Part shown: in pieces, positions 1 through 3,663 of the stretch | Layout of the letters: the number at the start of each line of letters is the position of its first letter | Numbering within the stretch: the stretch's first letter is position 1 | Assembly: GCA_045541375.1 (NCBI GenBank) | Contig: JAZQJB010000055.1 | Span: 1 to 8,713, forward strand | DNA from: CAG-390 sp045541375 | GTDB lineage: Bacteria > Bacillota > Clostridia > Oscillospirales > CAG-272 | DNA length: 8,713 nucleotides | Direction: 5' to 3' | Notes under the pieces: model-generated | Told to the model about the DNA's origin: nothing | Databases searched by the model: none | The model's input: only the letters and a program-made list of their open reading frames with translations | Position numbers and translations under genes: made by a program

Positions 1-78
1 GGTCTTACCATGGTCAACGTGACCGATGGTACCAATGTTAACGTGCGGTTTGGTTCTTTCAAAAGTAGACTTAGCCAT
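1..78 (-). CDS. tuf: Translation elongation factor EF-Tu, N-terminal 26 codons (cut by window edge)
   Basis: EF-Tu carries aminoacyl-tRNA to the ribosomal A site as a GTP complex in the cytoplasm. Only the first 26 codons lie in the window; they read MAKSTFERTKPHVNIGTIGH followed by VDHGKT. This contains the start of domain I and the first GTPase motif GHVDHGKT (residues 19-26), which is diagnostic of EF-Tu. The ATG at 76-78 is chosen because the protein begins as EF-Tu normally does and because a GGAGG site sits at 87-91, eight bases upstream. The gene follows fusA after a 61-base A+T-rich spacer with no hairpin that looks like a terminator, so it is probably co-transcribed with fusA. The rest of the gene lies beyond position 1, so its integrity cannot be judged. 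Confidence 0.96.
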   Translation of the reverse strand, partial: MAKSTFERTKPHVNIGTIGHVDHGKT

Positions 79-139
79 TTTGGAATCCTCCGTAAAAATT
101 CTTTTTATTTTTTAATTTTAAATTAGTGCAAAGAAACTA

Positions 140-2224
140 TCAGTTCTGCTTTGCGCGGGCAGTTACGATGCCCTCCTGGATGCTCTTGGGAACCTGAGCA
201 AAGTTGTGCGGCTCCATAGAATAGAGTGCACGTCCCTGAGACTTGGAACGCAGGTCGGTAGCGTAGCCGAACATTTCGGACAGCGGAACGTCTGCGATGA
301 TCTCTGTAGATCCCTTGCCGTCGTCATTCATTGCCTGAATTGCGCCACGGCGGGAGTTGAAGTCACCGATTACATCGCCAAGATAATCGTTGGGAGTAAT
401 GGTGGTTACCTTCATGATAGGCTCGGTAAGAACGGGGTCAGCCTTTCTCATAGCCTCCTTGAACGCCATAGATCCGCAGATCTTGAACGCCATTTCAGAG
501 GAGTCGACCTCGTGATAAGAGCCGTCGTAAAGTGTTACCTTAACGTCAACAACGTTGTAGCCTGCAAGGACACCGCACTGCATTGCGCCCTGGATACCCT
601 GGTTAACAGGCTCGATGAATTCCTTCGGAACTGCACCGCCGGTAACGGAGTTAACGAATTCGTAACCTGCGCCGGGCTCGTTGGGCTCAACGATGATCTT
701 AACGTGAGCGTACTGACCCGAACCACCGGACTGCTTCTTATACTTGCACTCATGGTCAACTGTCTTACGGATCGTCTCCTTATAAGCGACCTGAGGCTTA
801 CCGATGTTTGCCTCTACCTTGAACTCACGAAGAAGTCTGTCAACGATAATTTCAAGGTGAAGCTCACCCATACCTGCGATGATGGTCTGACCGGTCTCAT
901 CGTCGGTGTAGGTTCTGAATGTGGGGTCTTCCTCTGCGAGCTTCGCAAGAGCAATGCCCATCTTCTCAAGACCTGCACGGGTCTTGGGCTCGATAGCAAC
1001 TCTGATAACGGGCTCGGGGAATTCCATGGATTCGAGGATGATGGGGTGCTTGTCGTCGCAGAGAGAGTCACCGGTACCGGTGTTCTTTACGGAAACAACT
1101 GCTGCGATATCGCCGGCGTAAACAACGTCGATATCCTTACGGTTGTTTGCGTGCATCTGAACGATACGACCCATTCTTTCTCTCTTGCCCTTGGATGCGT
1201 TCCAAACTGTGTCACCTGCGTGGATGGAGCCGGAGTAAACGCGGAAGAAGCAAAGCTTACCAACGAAGGGGTCGGTAGCGATCTTGAACGCGAGTGCTGC
1301 GAAAGGCTCTTCGTCGCTGGAAGGACGGCTGTCCTCTTCGCCGGTCTCGGGGTTGACACCGGTGATATTGGGAACGTCGGTAGGTGCGGGCATATAGTCA
1401 ACGATCGCGTCAAGGAGCTTCTGAACGCCCTTGTTTCTGAAGGAGGTACCGCAAACTACGGGAACCATGAGGTTTTCGATGGTTGCCTTTCTGATTGCAG
1501 CCTTGATCTCTTCGTTGGTGATATCCTCACCCTCAAGGTACTTCATCATGAGCTCTTCGTCAGCCTCTGCAGCCGACTCGATCATTGCTTCACGGTATTT
1601 TTCAGCCATTTCCTGCATATCTGCGGGAATGGGTTCGATTCTCAAGTCCTTACCGAGGTCATCGTAATAAACGGTAGCCTCCATGGTCATGAGGTCGACG
1701 ATACCACGGAAACTATCTTCCTTGCCAATGGGGAGCTGAATCGGAACGGGGTTTGCACCAAGTCTGTCCTTCATCATTTCCACAACACGGAAGAAATCCG
1801 CTCCGGTGATATCCATCTTGTTAACGTACGCAAGACGCGGTACGCTGTATTTTGTAGCCTGTCTCCAAACGGTTTCAGACTGGGGCTCAACGCCTCCCTT
1901 TGCACAGAAGACCGCTACTGCACCGTCAAGAACTCTGAGCGAACGCTCAACCTCAACGGTAAAGTCAACGTGGCCGGGAGTGTCGATGATATTAATACGG
2001 GTATTCTTCCAATGGCAGGTGGTTGCGGCAGAAGTGATAGTAATACCTCTCTCCTTCTCCTGAGCCATCCAGTCCATGGTGGAATCGCCGTCGTGGGTCT
2101 CACCAAGCTTGTGGTTTACACCCGTATAGAACAGTATTCTTTCGCTTGTAGTCGTCTTACCGGCGTCGATGTGAGCCATGATACCGATATTACGAGTACA
2201 CTCGAGCGAATATTCTCTTGACAT
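140..2224 (-). CDS. fusA: Translation elongation factor G (EF-G), complete
   Basis: EF-G is the ribosomal translocase: it uses GTP to move tRNA and mRNA after peptide transfer and, with RRF, recycles ribosomes. The 694-residue product has the usual length. The GTPase domain shows G1 AHIDAGKT (17-24), the G2 threonine in GITITSAATT (T64), G3 DTPGH (81-85), G4 NKMD (135-138) and a G5-like CGTSFRNKG (258-266). Domain II follows from about residue 305, domain III from about 405, domain IV from about 485 with the tip motif SYHEVDSSEMAFK (H571), and domain V from about 605 with GDVIGDFNSRRG and PLSEMFGYATDLR. The ATG is supported by AAGGAG at 2232-2237, seven bases upstream. A domain IV loop reads QSGGSGQYAHV, where Ser502 and Ala506 replace the common Arg and Gly. 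Length and position between rpsG and tuf argue against a Tet(M)-type protection protein. Confidence 0.98.
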   Translation of the reverse strand: MSREYSLECTRNIGIMAHIDAGKTTTSERILFYTGVNHKLGETHDGDSTMDWMAQEKERGITITSAATTCHWKNTRINIIDTPGHVDFTVEVERSLRVLDGAVAVFCAKGGVEPQSETVWRQATKYSVPRLAYVNKMDITGADFFRVVEMMKDRLGANPVPIQLPIGKEDSFRGIVDLMTMEATVYYDDLGKDLRIEPIPADMQEMAEKYREAMIESAAEADEELMMKYLEGEDITNEEIKAAIRKATIENLMVPVVCGTSFRNKGVQKLLDAIVDYMPAPTDVPNITGVNPETGEEDSRPSSDEEPFAALAFKIATDPFVGKLCFFRVYSGSIHAGDTVWNASKGKRERMGRIVQMHANNRKDIDVVYAGDIAAVVSVKNTGTGDSLCDDKHPIILESMEFPEPVIRVAIEPKTRAGLEKMGIALAKLAEEDPTFRTYTDDETGQTIIAGMGELHLEIIVDRLLREFKVEANIGKPQVAYKETIRKTVDHECKYKKQSGGSGQYAHVKIIVEPNEPGAGYEFVNSVTGGAVPKEFIEPVNQGIQGAMQCGVLAGYNVVDVKVTLYDGSYHEVDSSEMAFKICGSMAFKEAMRKADPVLTEPIMKVTTITPNDYLGDVIGDFNSRRGAIQAMNDDGKGSTEIIADVPLSEMFGYATDLRSKSQGRALYSMEPHNFAQVPKSIQEGIVTARAKQN

Positions 2225-2292
2225 AGATAGTCTCCTTAATTGTTCGATTTCTTATAAGCGATCTGATATGATCAAATGATTTGGCAGATAAA

Positions 2293-2763
2293 TTAATATC
2301 TGTAGTGTGCAAAAGCCTTGTTTGCTTCTGCCATACGGTGAGTCTCTTCCTTCTTCTTGAACGCTCCGCCGGCATTGTTGATTGCATCGAGGATCTCGCC
2401 TGCAAGTCTTTCTGCCATGGTACGTTCGCCGCGCTTTCTGGCATAACCTACCATCCAGCGGAGACCCAGAGTCTGACGTCTGTCTTCCTTGACCTCAAGC
2501 GGAACCTGATAGGTAGAACCGCCTACACGGCGAGCCTTAACCTCAAGAACCGGCTTAACGTTCTCAAGAGCTTCAACAAACACTTCAAGGGCATTCTTGC
2601 CAGACTTTGCTTCTACGATCTCGAATGCATCGTAAACGATAGTCTGAGCAACACCCTTCTTGCCGTCAAGCATTACGTTGTTAACAAGCTTTGTTACGAG
2701 CTTGGACTTGTAAATAGGATCCGGCAATACGTCTCTCTTGGATATACGACCTCTTCTCGGCAC
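2293..2763 (-). CDS. rpsG: Small ribosomal subunit protein S7 (GTG start)
   Basis: S7 is a primary binder of the 3' major domain of 16S rRNA; it nucleates assembly of the 30S head and touches the E-site tRNA. The product begins PRRGRISKRDVLPDPIY after the initiator and shows the family landmarks LVNNVMLDGKKG, ARRVGGSTYQVP, LGLRWMVGYARKRGE and the C-terminal MAEANKAFAHYRY. With the GTG at 2761-2763 the protein is 156 residues, the length of Bacillus S7. An in-frame ATG six codons further up (2779-2781) would give 162 residues, but that extension is itself the Shine-Dalgarno sequence, so it is rejected as the start. In E. coli, S7 represses this operon by binding the rpsL-rpsG spacer; the spacer here is long (134 bases) and can form extensive structure, so similar control is possible but unproven. 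Confidence 0.97.
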   Translation of the reverse strand: MPRRGRISKRDVLPDPIYKSKLVTKLVNNVMLDGKKGVAQTIVYDAFEIVEAKSGKNALEVFVEALENVKPVLEVKARRVGGSTYQVPLEVKEDRRQTLGLRWMVGYARKRGERTMAERLAGEILDAINNAGGAFKKKEETHRMAEANKAFAHYRY

Positions 2764-2771
2764 TGTACTTC

Positions 2772-2778
2772 CCTCCTT
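2772..2778 (-). promoter_or_regulatory. Ribosome binding site deciding the rpsG start
   Basis: On the minus strand this reads AAGGAGG, seven bases from the GTG at 2761-2763, an ideal spacing. It lies inside the codons that would follow the upstream in-frame ATG (2779-2781), so that ATG cannot be the start served by this site. A six-base inverted repeat, TTCATT at 2777-2782 and AATGAA at 2790-2795, could form a small hairpin whose 3' arm takes in the first two A residues of this site. That hairpin could slightly affect access to it. Confidence 0.85.
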
Positions 2779-2800
2779 CATTAATATTGAATGAAATCAT

Positions 2801-2889
2801 AGGTACTCAAAAGCATATCTCCTGTTAGCGCTCTTCTGTCCGCAGTATATAAACAAACGGAATGAGTAGCTAAAAACATGCTGATACCT
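2801..2889 (-). promoter_or_regulatory. Candidate structured RNA in the rpsL-rpsG spacer (possible S7-type control element)
   Basis: The 134-base spacer (2764-2897) has no gene. Read as mRNA, 2872-2889 can pair with 2801-2822 along its full 18 nt. Four of the pairs towards the inner end are G-U, there is one more near the outer end, and there are two bulges (one A and three U). The enclosed part continues with AGC/GCU (2869-2871 with 2827-2829), CUC/GAG (2864-2866 with 2831-2833) and UCCGU/GCGGA (2857-2861 with 2839-2843), closing a 13-nt loop at 2844-2856. A separate 7-bp stem, 2891-2897 with 2914-2920, encloses the rpsL stop codon. In E. coli the equivalent spacer is the S7 repressor target. 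I see no sequence match to that target, so the function here is inference from position and foldability, done by hand. Confidence 0.4.
2845..2856 (+). repeat. Inverted repeat copy A, GTATATAAACAA (rpsL-rpsG spacer)
   Basis: This 12-mer on the plus strand is the exact reverse complement of plus-strand 3349-3360. In the mRNA it appears as UUGUUUAUAUAC and fills 12 of the 13 loop positions of the hand-folded spacer hairpin. It lies 41 bases beyond the rpsL stop codon. It could allow pairing with the rpsL leader, or be coincidence between two A+T-rich stretches. Confidence 0.6.
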
Positions 2890-2897
2890 TCACCGAA

Positions 2898-3320
2898 TTA
2901 TTTCTTTGCTTCCTTCGGTGTCTTTGTTCCGTACTTGGAACGGGCCTGTCTGCGTGCTGCAACACCCTGAGTATCGAGTGTGCCGCGGATAATGTGATAA
3001 CGTACACCGGGCAGGTCTCTTACTCTACCGCCTCTGATGAGAACGACGGAGTGCTCCTGCAGGTTGTGTCCTTCACCGGGAATATAGGTGGTTGCCTCAA
3101 GACCGTTGGAAAGACGAACTCTTGCGATCTTACGAAGTGCAGAGTTAGGCTTCTTGGGGGTTGTGGTGGTTACCTTGGTGCAAACGCCTCTCTTCTGGGG
3201 CGAGGGGAGATCGGTGCTCTCGTTCTTGATGGTGTTGAAGCCCTTCTGAAGCACTGCTGCTTTGGACTTGTACACCTTGTCTGTACGACCCTGTCTGACA
3301 AGCTGGTTAAAGGTTGGCAT
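2898..3320 (-). CDS. rpsL: Small ribosomal subunit protein S12
   Basis: S12 sits at the 30S decoding centre, where it helps check codon-anticodon pairing; it is the classic site of streptomycin resistance. The 140-residue product starts MPTFNQLVRQGR, as in Firmicutes. It has the 13-residue insertion before SPQKRGVCTKV that distinguishes it from the E. coli protein. The PKKPNSALRK loop keeps Lys56 (E. coli Lys43 counted with Met), but GGRVRDLPGVRYH has Arg101 where B. subtilis has Lys101 and E. coli Lys88. Asp102, the usual RimO methylthiolation site, is present. The ATG at 3318-3320 is preferred over a longer frame beginning at 3380: the extra 20 residues have no S12 counterpart and cover the ribosome binding site. 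It is the first gene after the promoter at 3468-3496. Confidence 0.97.
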   Translation of the reverse strand: MPTFNQLVRQGRTDKVYKSKAAVLQKGFNTIKNESTDLPSPQKRGVCTKVTTTTPKKPNSALRKIARVRLSNGLEATTYIPGEGHNLQEHSVVLIRGGRVRDLPGVRYHIIRGTLDTQGVAARRQARSKYGTKTPKEAKK

Positions 3321-3332
3321 CCTTCTGCTAAT

Positions 3333-3339
3333 CCTCCTT
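3333..3339 (-). promoter_or_regulatory. Ribosome binding site of rpsL, long spacing
   Basis: The minus strand reads AAGGAGG here, 12 bases before the ATG at 3318-3320. This is longer than the seven to eight bases seen for rpoC, rpsG, fusA and tuf in this window. A second purine run (AGAAGG, 3321-3326) abuts the ATG and is too close to serve. The S12 sequence fixes the ATG, so the spacing itself is unusual and may lower initiation or leave room for control. Confidence 0.8.
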
Positions 3340-3348
3340 TCTTCCGAA

Positions 3349-3360
3349 TTGTTTATATAC
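3349..3360 (-). repeat. Inverted repeat copy B, GTATATAAACAA (rpsL leader)
   Basis: On the minus strand this 12-mer reads GTATATAAACAA, nine bases upstream of the rpsL AAGGAGG site. It is the exact complement in RNA of the loop at 2845-2856 in the rpsL-rpsG spacer. The stop codon of the 34-codon leader frame (3353-3355) falls inside it. Confidence 0.6.
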
Positions 3361-3467
3361 AGATGTGGCCGGAAAGGCACGCAAAACTGTCGTGAAAATG
3401 TGTTTTCGGGGCGTTTTTAGGCTCAAAAACACAGCCGAAGCCGCAAAGCCTCAGCATAATTCGCATT

Positions 3468-3496
3468 ATTATATCATTTTTTTCGCCAAATGTCAA
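3468..3496 (-). promoter_or_regulatory. Consensus sigma-A (sigma-70 type) promoter for the str genes
   Basis: Read on the minus strand, TTGACA (3491-3496) and TATAAT (3468-3473) are separated by exactly 17 bases, and TG at 3475-3476 gives an extended minus-10. All hexamer positions match the consensus. A run of seven T on the minus strand (3514-3520) lies in the region where an UP element would act. The start of transcription is expected near 3461. The promoter points to rpsL and probably drives rpsL, rpsG, fusA and tuf. It lies in the 343-base gap between rpoC and rpsL; apart from this promoter, the leader and the rpoC hairpin, I see nothing functional in that gap. Confidence 0.92.
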
Positions 3497-3597
3497 CACC
3501 CTTTGGAAACTGCAAAAAAATTCTGTCAAATGCACAATTTTGTACTTTCCGAAAGGCATTTTTATAAGCAAAATACACAAAGCCAAAAAGACATTCA

Positions 3598-3628
3598 GCC
3601 TACTTCCGAAATTGTTTCGGAAGTAGGC
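3598..3628 (-). terminator. Hairpin downstream of rpoC, probable terminator or 3'-end stabiliser
   Basis: A perfect 14-bp inverted repeat (GCCTACTTCCGAAA and its complement) flanks a 3-base loop and begins 35 bases past the rpoC stop. In the rpoC direction the stem is followed by TGAATGTC and then five T (3585-3589), so the U run is displaced by about eight bases from the stem. In the opposite direction there is no U run. Its place between the rpoC stop and the rpsL promoter favours a role in ending the rpoB-rpoC transcript. The missing adjacent U run leaves partial read-through or mRNA stabilisation as alternatives. Confidence 0.65.
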
Positions 3629-3663
3629 ATATAATGTTAATTAATTGTTATATTGCTTTGATC

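Larger units (their letters stand above)
3321..3461 (-). promoter_or_regulatory. rpsL 5' leader with competing hairpins and a short open frame
   Basis: This is the non-coding leader expected from the promoter at 3468-3496, about 140 nt. Early in the RNA, UGCGGC-UUCG-GCUGUG (3430-3445) can form a tetraloop hairpin followed directly by five U (3425-3429). An outer stem, GGCUU/GAGCC (3446-3450 with 3420-3424), can extend it. The GUGUUUUU stretch can instead pair with AAAAACGC (3411-3418), or, shifted by one base, with AAAACACA (3399-3406). These alternatives are mutually exclusive and resemble an attenuator. A 34-codon ATG frame runs from 3457 to 3353, starting only about four bases from the predicted transcript start. 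The leader also carries the 12-mer at 3349-3360. No known riboswitch or T-box motif was recognised. Confidence 0.45.

Noticed and set aside
206..2221. Plus-strand open frame of 671 codons opposite fusA
   Set aside because: It is codon-aligned with fusA on the other strand, where a stop would need the sense codons TTA, CTA or TCA. fusA avoids these, so the open frame is a by-product of codon bias. The predicted protein has no recognisable motif.
2225..2292. Possible promoter in the rpsG-fusA spacer (TTGATC and TATAAG on the minus strand)
   Set aside because: The two elements are only 13 bases apart and the first is a poor match, so this is better read as an ordinary operon spacer with small repeats.
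2898..3380. Longer 160-residue version of S12
   Set aside because: The extra 20 residues have no counterpart in S12 proteins and would cover the AAGGAGG site; MPTFNQLVR is the family start.
3524..3529. Second TTGACA on the minus strand upstream of the main promoter
   Set aside because: No minus-10-like hexamer lies 16-18 bases downstream, so it is unlikely to be a promoter on its own.
3365..3634. 89-codon plus-strand frame in the rpoC-rpsL gap
   Set aside because: It begins with GTG without a ribosome binding site, reads straight through the rpsL promoter and the rpoC hairpin, and has no family resemblance.
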